Positions 26,717 to 34,968 of a DNA stretch of 64,000 nucleotides are shown here, in pieces (positions within the stretch are counted from its first letter, which is position 1; the number at the start of each line of letters is the position of its first letter). The notes under the pieces are model-generated. The model searched no databases. It was given only the letters and a program-made list of their open reading frames with translations, and was not told the DNA's origin. Source of the stretch: Sulfitobacter indolifex (GTDB lineage Bacteria; Pseudomonadota; Alphaproteobacteria; Rhodobacterales; Rhodobacteraceae); NCBI RefSeq assembly GCF_022788655.1, contig NZ_CP084951.1:558001-622000 (forward strand), given 5' to 3'. The position numbers and the translations under genes are program-made.

Positions 26717-26746
26717 GCCGCAGGCGGGGTGCTCTCCGCTTGCGGC
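26717..26746 (+). other. Stem-loop between binding protein and permease genes
   Basis: An 11-bp stem (GCCGCAGGCGG with CCGCTTGCGGC, one G-U pair) around an 8-base loop starts 11 bases after the binding-protein stop. There is no T-run, so it more likely acts as an attenuator or 3'-protection element that keeps the binding-protein transcript more abundant than the downstream genes. Confidence 0.6.
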
Positions 26747-26786
26747 ATAAGGCTGGCCTCCTGCGATCAAATTGACGGAATGCGCT

Positions 26787-27458
26787 ATGGAAATCTTCGA
26801 CATCTTTTTCAATCTCGACGTGATGCGCCGCGCTTTCCCCATCCTGATGCGTGGGCTGGTCAATACGATCCTGCTCGGCTTTTCGGCCATCTTCTTTGGC
26901 GGGATTCTGGGTGTTTTGGTCTGTCTGGTGCGGCTCTATGCGGCGAAACCGTTCCGGCTGCTCGCGGTTCTGTATACGGATATCTTCCGCGCCATTCCGG
27001 TTCTTGTGGTTCTGATCCTCGTTTACTATGCGCTGCCTTTCGCTGGCATTGTCTTCTCTTCGTTCGTGGCGGCGACCATTGCGCTGGCACTGGTGCTCGC
27101 GGCCTATACCGCAGAAGTCGTGCGCGCCGGGATCGAAGCCGTGCCGCGTGGCCAGTTTGAGGCTTGTGATGCGCTTGGCCTGTCTTTCGCCACCACCATG
27201 CGCAAAGTGATCCTGCCGCAGGCATTTCGCATGATGATCCCGCCGCTGGCATCCTATGCCGTGGCAATCATGAAAGACACATCGCTGGCTTCGGTCGTGG
27301 CGATGGATGATCTGTTGAAACAGGCCACCGACGCGCAGGCGCTTTTTGCGAACCCTACACCCCTGCTGCTGGCCGCGCTGCTCTATATCGCAATCCTTTG
27401 GCCCATGGTGCGATTTACCGGCTGGCTCGAGCAGCATTACAAACGCGGTTATCGCTGA
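26787..27458 (+). CDS. Amino-acid ABC transporter permease (His/Glu/Gln-type)
   Basis: A 223-residue inner-membrane protein with about five transmembrane helices and the permease loop EAVPRGQFEACDALGLS (about 115-132), which contacts the ATPase. The N-terminal GLVNTILLGF and FRAIPVLVVL are typical of HisM/GlnP proteins. The ATG at 26787 is used; a TTG start 15 bases upstream is unlikely. Unusually, only one permease and no ATPase gene are present in this operon, so a shared ATPase encoded elsewhere must energise it. The kynureninase-like gene follows 72 bases downstream. Confidence 0.88.
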   Translation: MEIFDIFFNLDVMRRAFPILMRGLVNTILLGFSAIFFGGILGVLVCLVRLYAAKPFRLLAVLYTDIFRAIPVLVVLILVYYALPFAGIVFSSFVAATIALALVLAAYTAEVVRAGIEAVPRGQFEACDALGLSFATTMRKVILPQAFRMMIPPLASYAVAIMKDTSLASVVAMDDLLKQATDAQALFANPTPLLLAALLYIAILWPMVRFTGWLEQHYKRGYR

Positions 27459-27530
27459 TCCTTTCAGCAAGAATTCACATCAATCCTATCGTCTCGCGCC
27501 CCGCGCGGCCAACACCCTACGGAGATTACA

Positions 27531-28670
27531 ATGTCCACAAAAACAGGAACGGGCGACGCCTATCTCCTTTATCATTCCATCGGCCAATACCCTGGCAAAC
27601 ACGCCGACATGTTGGCGGGGCTCACCGATTTCACCGATGCTTGGGCCGCGCCGAACGGTGATCAATGGGCGGATGTGCTGCCCAAGCGGCAGCAGTTCAT
27701 CGACCTCTGGGCCGAGCTTATCGGCGCGCCACAGGGAACCGTTACCACGACTGAGAGTGTCACCACCGGCTTGATGGCCGTCATCGGTGCGCTGCCCGAA
27801 GGAACCCTCCGTGGCAAGAAGGTGTTGGTGGCCGAAGACGGCTTCCCCTCGCTGCACTTCCTGCTCACCGGGCTGTCGAAACGTTTTGGTTTCACGTTGA
27901 ACACTGTGCCAATCCGGCAAGGCGGGCATTGGGTAGAGGCCGAGGATATCATCGCCCATTGGGACGAAGACGTGGCCTTGGCGCTGCTGACATGGGTCAG
28001 TTCGACCACCTCGCACCGTCTGGATATCCCGGCGTTGGTGGCACATGGCCGGAATATGGGGTCGCTCATCGGGGTTGATATGACGCAGGCGGTGGGGTTG
28101 CTGCCCTATGACGTGACCGAACCGCGCGTGGATTTCGCGCTGTCGACGAGCCTCAAATGGATGTGCGGCACGCCGGGGGCCGGGATCGTCTACATGGACG
28201 CTGATCTGATCCCACAATGCGAACCTGAAATGCGCGGCTGGTTCTCGCAGGGCAACCCGTTCTCATGGGATTTGGGCGCTTTTGAGTTTGCGCCCGACAT
28301 TCAACGGCTCGACAGTGGCACGCCTTCGACAGTGCCAGCGGTGGCGAGCCTTCCGGCGATGAAATGGCGCATGGGGCAAAATACGGCAGCGTTGGCTGCG
28401 CATAACCGCAAGCTGACCGGCCAGTTACAGGCGGGTCTGGATGAGATGGGGCTAAACCTTGCAAGCCCAGCTGACCCAGACCAGCGCGGTGGTAGCTTGA
28501 TGGTTGTCTTGCCGGATCACATCGACGCTGCCGACGTGGTGGCGCATCTGGCGGCCTTGGATATTTACGTCGACAACCGCAGTCAAATTCTGCGCATGTC
28601 GCCGGGGGTGCTGACAACCGCTGCAGGGATCGAGCGGACCCTGCAAGCGCTGCGGGCGTTCTTGGCCTAA
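27531..28670 (+). CDS. Kynureninase-like class V PLP-dependent enzyme
   Basis: A 379-residue fold-type I PLP enzyme. Residues around Asp187 (LIGVDMTQAVG) and Lys209 in STSLKWMCGTPG mark the cofactor site; the latter matches class V aminotransferases and kynureninases. TTTESVTTGLMAVI likely holds the phosphate. Length fits kynureninases (about 400). Context, an amino-acid uptake operon under a GntR-type regulator, suggests cleavage or deamination of an imported amino acid; the substrate cannot be decided here. Kynurenine pathway partners (kynA, kynB) are absent, so assignment as true KynU is doubtful. Confidence 0.8.
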   Translation: MSTKTGTGDAYLLYHSIGQYPGKHADMLAGLTDFTDAWAAPNGDQWADVLPKRQQFIDLWAELIGAPQGTVTTTESVTTGLMAVIGALPEGTLRGKKVLVAEDGFPSLHFLLTGLSKRFGFTLNTVPIRQGGHWVEAEDIIAHWDEDVALALLTWVSSTTSHRLDIPALVAHGRNMGSLIGVDMTQAVGLLPYDVTEPRVDFALSTSLKWMCGTPGAGIVYMDADLIPQCEPEMRGWFSQGNPFSWDLGAFEFAPDIQRLDSGTPSTVPAVASLPAMKWRMGQNTAALAAHNRKLTGQLQAGLDEMGLNLASPADPDQRGGSLMVVLPDHIDAADVVAHLAALDIYVDNRSQILRMSPGVLTTAAGIERTLQALRAFLA

Positions 28671-28709
28671 CGCTTAGGGATGCCCGTGGTGGCCGTCAGA
28701 AGGGGGCCG

Positions 28710-30299
28710 TCAGGAGGGTGCCATCGCATCTGAATTCGTCTTAGGCGAAGGAAAATCCACGAAAAAGGTGGTGCCTTCGCCTTCGGCCGTTTCAAACCTG
28801 ATACTGCCGAGGTGTTGGTCAACGATGGCTTTGACGATGCTCATGCCCAGCCCGTGCCCCTCTTCGACCCGGTAGCTGGACCCGCGTGAGAACCGATCAA
28901 AGAGGACCGGTTGCAGCTCCAGCGGCAGGCCGCCGCCTTGGTCCTGCACCCAGAAACCAGCACCGTTTTCTGAGATGCCCAGCTTAACCGTCCCCCCTTT
29001 GTCAGAGGCTTTGATCGCGTTGGACAGCAGGTTCGACAGCAGCCGCATAAGCCGCCCTTCGTGAAGCTGCAACAGGGGGGCGGGCGCGTCACGGGGGGAC
29101 ATTTCGAGATGGACATCGCGGTCCTTAGCGTAAGAAACTAAGGCCTCAGAGGCCTGCGCCAACAGAGGCGCCAAAGGACGTTCGGTGAACCCTGATTGAT
29201 CCGGCCTGCGCAGGGTTTCCACATCAAGAATATCCGCCACCATCTGATCAATCGCCCGAGCGTTGCGCAGTGCAAGCCGCAGCAATTTTTGCTTTTGCGG
29301 GGGCAGGTCGTCTTGCGTGGCCTCAAGCAGGCGCAGTGCGCCGGTCAGCGAGGTGAGGGGGGTTTTCATTTCGTGGCTCACCGTGGCGATAAGTTGGTCT
29401 TTGGCGCGCTCAAACTCGCGCTGCTCGCTCACGTCTCGCACGACGCCGAGAAAGCCCAGATGCTCACCGAGATCGGTTTCAACCTTGGCAGTTGAAACCT
29501 GGCCTTCAAAGGTCGTTCCGTCGGCGCGGCGGCAGGCGATCGAAAATTCACCCGGTGCATTGGGTGCCTTCGCGTTAAAACGCTCCTCGCCTGCGCGTTC
29601 GTAGCCGCCCAAGGTCTCGTATAAGACTGCCGTTTGCCGCCCCAGAAGCTGATCTGGCTCATAGCCGAACAGCGTTTCGACGGCAGGGTTTACAAGCGCC
29701 ACGCGGCGGTTGGGATCGGCCATGATAATCGCTTCGGGCACGGCATCCACCATGGCCTTGAGCAGGCCGCGCTGCTCGCGCAGCTCGCGACGTTCGGATT
29801 GCAATGTCAACTCACTGCCCAGCCAACGCGCGAGGAACTGAACAAACTGTATCTGTGCATTACTGAACTGCGCCGAACGGGCGGCACTGCCCGAAAAGTT
29901 GATCGTGCCAAACAACTCACCGCCACAGTTCAGCGGCGCCCCGATATAGCTTTCCAGGCCGAAATTTAGATAGCATGGGTGGGTTGCGATCTCTTGCTGT
30001 CCGGCGTGGTGGAAATAGGTCACATCAGCGTTGTTAAGCGTGTGCAGACAATAGGTGCCATTGATATCAAAGGTGGTGCCGGGTGCAGGCGCCCAGTCGG
30101 GGCCGTGTACAAAAAGGCATTCGTAGACCGGATGCTCGATGCGACTGACGATGCCCAGTTCAAGACCAAGCGCCTCGGTACCCAGTTGAAGGAGTTTGGC
30201 AATCTTGCCTTCGACTGAAAGGTCTGGTTCGACAGCAAGCATATAGAGTTGCCGAAGCGGATCATCGAAATCCGCCATCGCGTCGTAAAAATCGTTCAT
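28710..30299 (-). CDS. Cytoplasmic GAF-PAS sensor histidine kinase
   Basis: A 529-residue kinase without transmembrane helices. A GAF domain covers about 25-168 (GTYCLHTLNN, SYIGAPLNCGGELFGTINF), a PAS domain about 182-300, then HisKA with TVSHEMKTPLTSL (His309) and an ATPase domain (LLSNAIKASD, DQGGGLP, GHGLGMSIVKAI). AGAGG precedes the ATG. The GAF core resembles sensors that respond to small cytosolic molecules. It is convergent with the kynureninase-like gene and sits before the dipeptidase gene on the opposite strand of the uptake operon. No response regulator adjoins it. Confidence 0.88.
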   Translation of the reverse strand: MNDFYDAMADFDDPLRQLYMLAVEPDLSVEGKIAKLLQLGTEALGLELGIVSRIEHPVYECLFVHGPDWAPAPGTTFDINGTYCLHTLNNADVTYFHHAGQQEIATHPCYLNFGLESYIGAPLNCGGELFGTINFSGSAARSAQFSNAQIQFVQFLARWLGSELTLQSERRELREQRGLLKAMVDAVPEAIIMADPNRRVALVNPAVETLFGYEPDQLLGRQTAVLYETLGGYERAGEERFNAKAPNAPGEFSIACRRADGTTFEGQVSTAKVETDLGEHLGFLGVVRDVSEQREFERAKDQLIATVSHEMKTPLTSLTGALRLLEATQDDLPPQKQKLLRLALRNARAIDQMVADILDVETLRRPDQSGFTERPLAPLLAQASEALVSYAKDRDVHLEMSPRDAPAPLLQLHEGRLMRLLSNLLSNAIKASDKGGTVKLGISENGAGFWVQDQGGGLPLELQPVLFDRFSRGSSYRVEEGHGLGMSIVKAIVDQHLGSIRFETAEGEGTTFFVDFPSPKTNSDAMAPS

Positions 30300-30454
30300 C
30301 TAGGCCTCTGCTCTGCTCGCGTTTTTCTCGACTAGGCCTGTTTAGAAGGCAGCGTTCATCTTACGGTATCGCCCTTAAGCCCCACTGCCAATGGCGCAGC
30401 GGAAGAGCGAGGGCGAAATGAGCGCGTTTCATCCCCGCCGGAACGCCGAGATTT

Positions 30455-31513
30455 TCAATCCCGCCAAGTCCGTTCAAGCACGGCAAGCCAGTTTTCGTGG
30501 CTGATTTTTGATAGCAAAGGTTCATCATAGCCATGCGCCCGCAGGGCATCGCAAAGCGCAGGTAAACCGGCCGCATCCTTTAGTTTAACAGGCACCTCGG
30601 CCCCATCAAAATCTGAACCAAACCCAACGCGGTCTTCACCCAGATGGGTAATCAGGTGATCGAGATGCCGCAGCATGGCGTCAAACCCCTGATCGCTTGT
30701 CTTGCGCCCATCGGCGTTCAGAAAGCCGGTGGCGAAATTTACCCCAACCATCCCGTCACTGTCACGGATCATGCCAAGTTGCCGGTCAGTCAGATTGCGC
30801 GACGAGGGCGAAATGGCGTGGGCGTTGGAATGGGTCGCCACCAGCGGCGCATCTGAGAAGGCCGCAACATCATTAAAGCCAGCCTCGTTCAGGTGGGACA
30901 AATCAAAGAGAATGCCCATCCGGTTGCACAGGCGCAGCAGGTCTTTGCCCGCAGGTGTCAGGCCGGGCCCGCTATCAGGTGAGGCGGGAAACGCAAAGGG
31001 CACGCCATGCCCAAATGCCGTCGGGCGGCTCCAGACGGGGCCGAGAGAGCGCAGCCCCATGTCATGGAATAGATAGAGTGCATCAAGGTCCGGACCAATC
31101 GCCTCGGCCCCCTCGATATGCATGATTGCAGCAATGATATCGTTGTCGAGGCAATGACGTAGCTCTGCCGATGTGCGGCAAATCTTGAACTGTCCGTCCG
31201 ACGCGCGTTCCATCCATTTCAGGTGCCCAGCCATGGCCAGCGCTACCGGCTGGGCCTCGGACAATGGCACCTCTTCGGGCAAGGGCAGCGCATAGGGCGG
31301 GTTGTTCATCTGCGCCATCAGATCGGTCTCGGGCGCGGGCGATGAGATGTAGATGGCGAAAAATCCCCCGGCAAAACCACCTTGCTGCATACGGGGGAGG
31401 TCAAGGTGCCCTTGGCCGGTATCGGTCAAAAAAGTGGTTTCGCGATTGGCAGGGTTTCGCAACAGACGCAGCAGGAAATCGTTGTGGCCGTCGAAAACTT
31501 TTGCGGTGGTCAT
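30455..31513 (-). CDS. Membrane-dipeptidase-like M19 family peptidase
   Basis: A 352-residue metallohydrolase of the renal-dipeptidase family. Metal ligands are visible: DGHND (about 8-12), the Glu of MHIEGAE, THSNAHA and SSRNLTD, and GSDFDG near the C-terminus. Members hydrolyse dipeptides, often with D-residues. No signal peptide is evident, so it should be cytoplasmic. Two possible starts exist; the ATG at 31513 (MTTAKVFDG) has GGAAG six bases upstream, and an ATG at 31537 is an alternative. It may feed amino acids released inside the cell, matching the adjoining amino-acid uptake genes. Confidence 0.88.
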   Translation of the reverse strand: MTTAKVFDGHNDFLLRLLRNPANRETTFLTDTGQGHLDLPRMQQGGFAGGFFAIYISSPAPETDLMAQMNNPPYALPLPEEVPLSEAQPVALAMAGHLKWMERASDGQFKICRTSAELRHCLDNDIIAAIMHIEGAEAIGPDLDALYLFHDMGLRSLGPVWSRPTAFGHGVPFAFPASPDSGPGLTPAGKDLLRLCNRMGILFDLSHLNEAGFNDVAAFSDAPLVATHSNAHAISPSSRNLTDRQLGMIRDSDGMVGVNFATGFLNADGRKTSDQGFDAMLRHLDHLITHLGEDRVGFGSDFDGAEVPVKLKDAAGLPALCDALRAHGYDEPLLSKISHENWLAVLERTWRD

Positions 31514-31600
31514 CGGGGGCTTCCGTTCGCTGCTCATGCGAAAGGAGCTATCATGGCAAAGGCGGGTCTGGCCAGTCGCAAGCGCAGCCCCGCCCGTGGG

Positions 31601-33673
31601 TCAATTGAACCCTTGCCAACCCTCATCGGGCTCAAACCGCGGGCCGTGCGCCTTGGCGAGAGCGCGCAGTCGGTCGCTCACGTCGCGTGTGCCGCGGGTG
31701 CGGGCGTACTGCAGCGGGCCGCCACGAAAGGGGGCCCAGCCGGTGGCGAAGATCATCGCGGCATCGATTTGATCTGCGTCTTTGGCGACCCCTTGGCCCA
31801 GCACTTCGACAGCGGCGTTCAGCATTGGCAAGATCAGCCGGTCGGTCAGGTCCGCGGGGCCATGCTCTTCGCTATCGGGATGTGGCGATCCGTCGGACCA
31901 ATCATAAAAGCCACGCCCCGTTTTGCGGCCTAAATCACCCTGTTCGACGCGCGCCTGCAGCATATCGGTGATCTCAGCCATTGGTTTATCAAGCCGATCG
32001 CGCAGGCTTTCGGCCACATGCAATCCGATGTCGAGCCCCACCTGGTCGGCCAGTGTTACCGGCCCCATTGGCATGCCAAACCGCAAGGCGGCGCTGTCGA
32101 TCACCTCTTTCGGCACGCCCTCATCCATCAGCACCATCGCCTCCATAAGATAGGGGGTTAGGATGCGGTTCACCACGAAACCGGGATAATCGCCAACCTG
32201 GGCCGGCAGCTTGCCAATGGCGCCACAGAAGGCCGCCAAACGATCGGCGGTTTGCGTATCTGTGTCAGTCCCGACCACCACTTCGACAAGCGGGATTTTT
32301 GCGACGGGGTTAAAGAAATGCAGCCCCGCAAACCGGGTTTTGTCAGGGGCGTGGGCGCTGAGATCGTCAATTGAGAGGCTAGACGTATTGGATGCAAGGA
32401 TCGCGCCCTCTTTCATCTGCGCCTTCAATTCGGCGTAGATTTTCTCTTTGACCTCCATGCGTTCTGGGGCCGCCTCGATCACCAGGTCAGCGCGGGAAAT
32501 GCCATAGCCATTGGGGTCTGGCATCAATCGGTCAAGGGCATCGCGCGTTTTGGTGTTGGTCAGCTGTTTGTCTTCGCAGAGCTTGGCCGCCTGTTTGATG
32601 GCGCGACCAAGGGCGGTGGTATCTAGATCGCTCAGACTGACGCGCTTGCCACGGATCGCGGTCATGGCGGCAATCTCAGCTCCCATGGTGCCAGCGCCGA
32701 TCACATGCACATGGGCTATATCATCGTCACCGCGTGCCGTGTCTTTCAGCTTCTGCCGTAAGAAAAAGACACGGCGGAGGTTCTTGGAACTGGGCGTTTT
32801 CAGAAGGTTAGCGAACGACCGGATCTCTCCGCGCTGCATGGTTCTGCGGTCGGTACCGTGCTCTTCCCAAAGTTCGATCAGCGCATGTGGCGCAGGGTAG
32901 TGGTCTGCGGGGGCGCGTTCTTCGGTGCGGTTGCGCATTTGCCGTGCAAGCAGAGTGCGCGCCTGTTCCAACCCGAGCGCACGGGTTTTCAGCCCCGGTT
33001 CCGCCCGTTCTATCCCAGTCTTGGCAAACGCGCGAACAGCGGCGGCGACGTGGCGTTCTTCGACGATTTCATCAACGATCCCCAGTGTCTTGGCGCGTTT
33101 GGTATGGGCGGTTTTCCCGCTCAGCATCATGGTCATCGCTTCGGTCGAGTCGATCAATGCGGGCAGGCGGAACGTGCCGCCAAGGCCGGGGTGAAGACCA
33201 AGCTGCACTTCAGGAAAGGCGAAAGATGCGCCCGGCACCGCGATGCGAATGTCGCAAGCAAGCGCCAATTCAAAGCCCGCACCAAGTGCTGCGCCGTGGA
33301 CCACACAAATTGTCGGGCAAGAGAGTTTTTCAAGCCGGTCCAGAACTGCATGGCCTTGGGTCAGCAGTTCCCCCGCGCCCTCATCGCTCATTTTGGCAAA
33401 ACCGGTGATATCCGCCCCGGCAGCAAAGCCACCCGGCTTGGCCGAACGGATTACCACGGCATGAGGCAGGTCCTCTTCAGCGGCAGAGACATGGCGCTCT
33501 AGTTCACGCAGCACATCGCCAGAGATCGTGTTGGTGCTGCTGTCCGCTTTATCGAGCGCGAGCCACAGAATGCCCTCTTGGTCGCGGCCCGTGCGCCAGT
33601 TCCCCTTGCGCTCCTCTGCCGCACCGAGTTCGAGTTTGCTTTCGCCCAAATACTTTAACACATGCCCAGTCAT
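31601..33673 (-). CDS. fadJ: Bifunctional enoyl-CoA hydratase/3-hydroxyacyl-CoA dehydrogenase (FadJ/FadB type)
   Basis: A 690-residue fatty-acid oxidation alpha subunit. The N-terminal crotonase domain (about 20-200) shows KPGGFAAGADI and HGAALGAGFELALACD. The dehydrogenase part begins with HVIGAGTMGAEIAAM near 320 (NAD binding), contains ILASNTSSLSI and GLHFFNPVAKIPLVEVV, and ends with the C-terminal dimerisation domain. It hydrates trans-2-enoyl-CoA and oxidises the L-3-hydroxyacyl-CoA. The ATG at 33673 has GGAGG seven bases upstream and overlaps the thiolase stop by four bases (ATGA), so it is coupled with the thiolase and acyl-CoA dehydrogenase genes. Confidence 0.93.
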   Translation of the reverse strand: MTGHVLKYLGESKLELGAAEERKGNWRTGRDQEGILWLALDKADSSTNTISGDVLRELERHVSAAEEDLPHAVVIRSAKPGGFAAGADITGFAKMSDEGAGELLTQGHAVLDRLEKLSCPTICVVHGAALGAGFELALACDIRIAVPGASFAFPEVQLGLHPGLGGTFRLPALIDSTEAMTMMLSGKTAHTKRAKTLGIVDEIVEERHVAAAVRAFAKTGIERAEPGLKTRALGLEQARTLLARQMRNRTEERAPADHYPAPHALIELWEEHGTDRRTMQRGEIRSFANLLKTPSSKNLRRVFFLRQKLKDTARGDDDIAHVHVIGAGTMGAEIAAMTAIRGKRVSLSDLDTTALGRAIKQAAKLCEDKQLTNTKTRDALDRLMPDPNGYGISRADLVIEAAPERMEVKEKIYAELKAQMKEGAILASNTSSLSIDDLSAHAPDKTRFAGLHFFNPVAKIPLVEVVVGTDTDTQTADRLAAFCGAIGKLPAQVGDYPGFVVNRILTPYLMEAMVLMDEGVPKEVIDSAALRFGMPMGPVTLADQVGLDIGLHVAESLRDRLDKPMAEITDMLQARVEQGDLGRKTGRGFYDWSDGSPHPDSEEHGPADLTDRLILPMLNAAVEVLGQGVAKDADQIDAAMIFATGWAPFRGGPLQYARTRGTRDVSDRLRALAKAHGPRFEPDEGWQGFN

Positions 33674-34968
33674 GTCACTGCCTCCAGCATCATTGCGCCG
33701 CCAAGCCCGCCGCCGATACATTCCGTGGCGATGCCCCGTTTGGCACCGCGCGCTTTCATGGCATTGGCCAGATGCAACACGATCCGGTTGCCGCTGGTGC
33801 CGACCGGATGACCAAGTGAGATTGCCCCTCCATCGACATTCAGCCTGTCACGGTCGATCCGGCCAAAGGCCGCGTCATAGCCCAGCACATTGCGGCAAAA
33901 GTCTTCGTCGTTCCATGCGGCCACGCAGGAAAGCACCTGTGCGGCAAAGGCCTCGTTCAATTCCCATAGGCCGATGTCGTTCAACTCCAGCCCATGCCGT
34001 TGCGCAATGGGGGTAGCGGACAGTACGGGGCTCAACCCCATGATCGACGGATCAAGTGCCGCCCATTCGCTGTCGGTGATCTCGGCCAGGGGCGTCAGCC
34101 CATGCGCCTCTACCGCGCGTTCAGAGGCGACAATGACCCAGCTTGCACCGTCGGTAATCTGGCTGGAATTCCCCGCGGTTACCTTGCCATGGGGCTTTTC
34201 GAAAACCGGGTTCAGTTTGGAAAGGCTCTCCATATCACTGTCGGGGCGCACGCCGTCGTCGTGGTCATAGACGGTGCCATCGCGGTCAAAGGCAGGCATG
34301 ACTTCATCTGTCAGTCGCCCATTGTTTTGCGCTGCAGCGAGGCGGTGGTGGCTTTCCATCGCGTAGGTATCTGCCATCGCACGGTCGATCCCGAACCGAT
34401 GCGCCAACACCTCAGCTGTTTGGCCCATGTTAAGCTCTGTAATCGGGTCGGTCAGGCCGCGCTCCAGCCCAATAACGGGTTTGAAAAACTCCGGTCGTAG
34501 GCCGGTCATAGCGCGGGCCATATCCATCGGTCCCTTGGCGGCATTCATCCGACCGAACCATTCCACCGCTGACTGACGCAGCACCAAGGGGGCATGGCTT
34601 AACGCCTCAGCGCCGCCAGCAAGGATCATCTGATGGCTGCCGTCGCGAATGTATCGGTATGCGGTGTCGATGCTCTGCATGCCAGAGCCGCAGTTTATCT
34701 GTACGGTAAAGGCGACAGTTTGCTCCCCCAATCCCAACCGCAGTGCGGCGACGCGGGCAGGGTTCATCTCATCCGCAATCACGTTGACGCAACCGAGAAT
34801 GACTAAATCGAATGCTGCGCGGTCAAAGTTTTGGCGGGCTAGCAGGGGGCGCCCGGCCTGCACGGCCAGATCAACAGGGGTAAAGGGGCCGGGGCCTTGG
34901 CGTGCCTTCATGAATGGGGTCCGGGCGCCATCGACCAGAAAGACGCGCTGCGCTTTGTGATGGGTCAT
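33670..34968 (-). CDS. fadI: Acetyl-CoA C-acyltransferase (thiolase, FadI/FadA type)
   Basis: A 432-residue thiolase. Nucleophile Cys93 is in INCGSGMQ, the His in NVDGGAISLGHPVGTSG, and the second catalytic Cys417 in ECIGGGLGGAM. It performs the last step of beta-oxidation, releasing acetyl-CoA, and should form the trifunctional complex with the following gene. Length exceeds the usual about 390 residues, matching the FadI subgroup. The ATG overlaps the upstream FadE-type stop (ATGA). Confidence 0.93.
   Translation of the reverse strand: MTHHKAQRVFLVDGARTPFMKARQGPGPFTPVDLAVQAGRPLLARQNFDRAAFDLVILGCVNVIADEMNPARVAALRLGLGEQTVAFTVQINCGSGMQSIDTAYRYIRDGSHQMILAGGAEALSHAPLVLRQSAVEWFGRMNAAKGPMDMARAMTGLRPEFFKPVIGLERGLTDPITELNMGQTAEVLAHRFGIDRAMADTYAMESHHRLAAAQNNGRLTDEVMPAFDRDGTVYDHDDGVRPDSDMESLSKLNPVFEKPHGKVTAGNSSQITDGASWVIVASERAVEAHGLTPLAEITDSEWAALDPSIMGLSPVLSATPIAQRHGLELNDIGLWELNEAFAAQVLSCVAAWNDEDFCRNVLGYDAAFGRIDRDRLNVDGGAISLGHPVGTSGNRIVLHLANAMKARGAKRGIATECIGGGLGGAMMLEAVT

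Noticed and set aside
31545..31933. Plus-strand frame with a strong AAGGAG site at 31545
   Set aside because: It runs antisense through the 3' half of the fadJ-type gene and its product has no conserved pattern; the ribosome-binding-like sequence is probably fortuitous.
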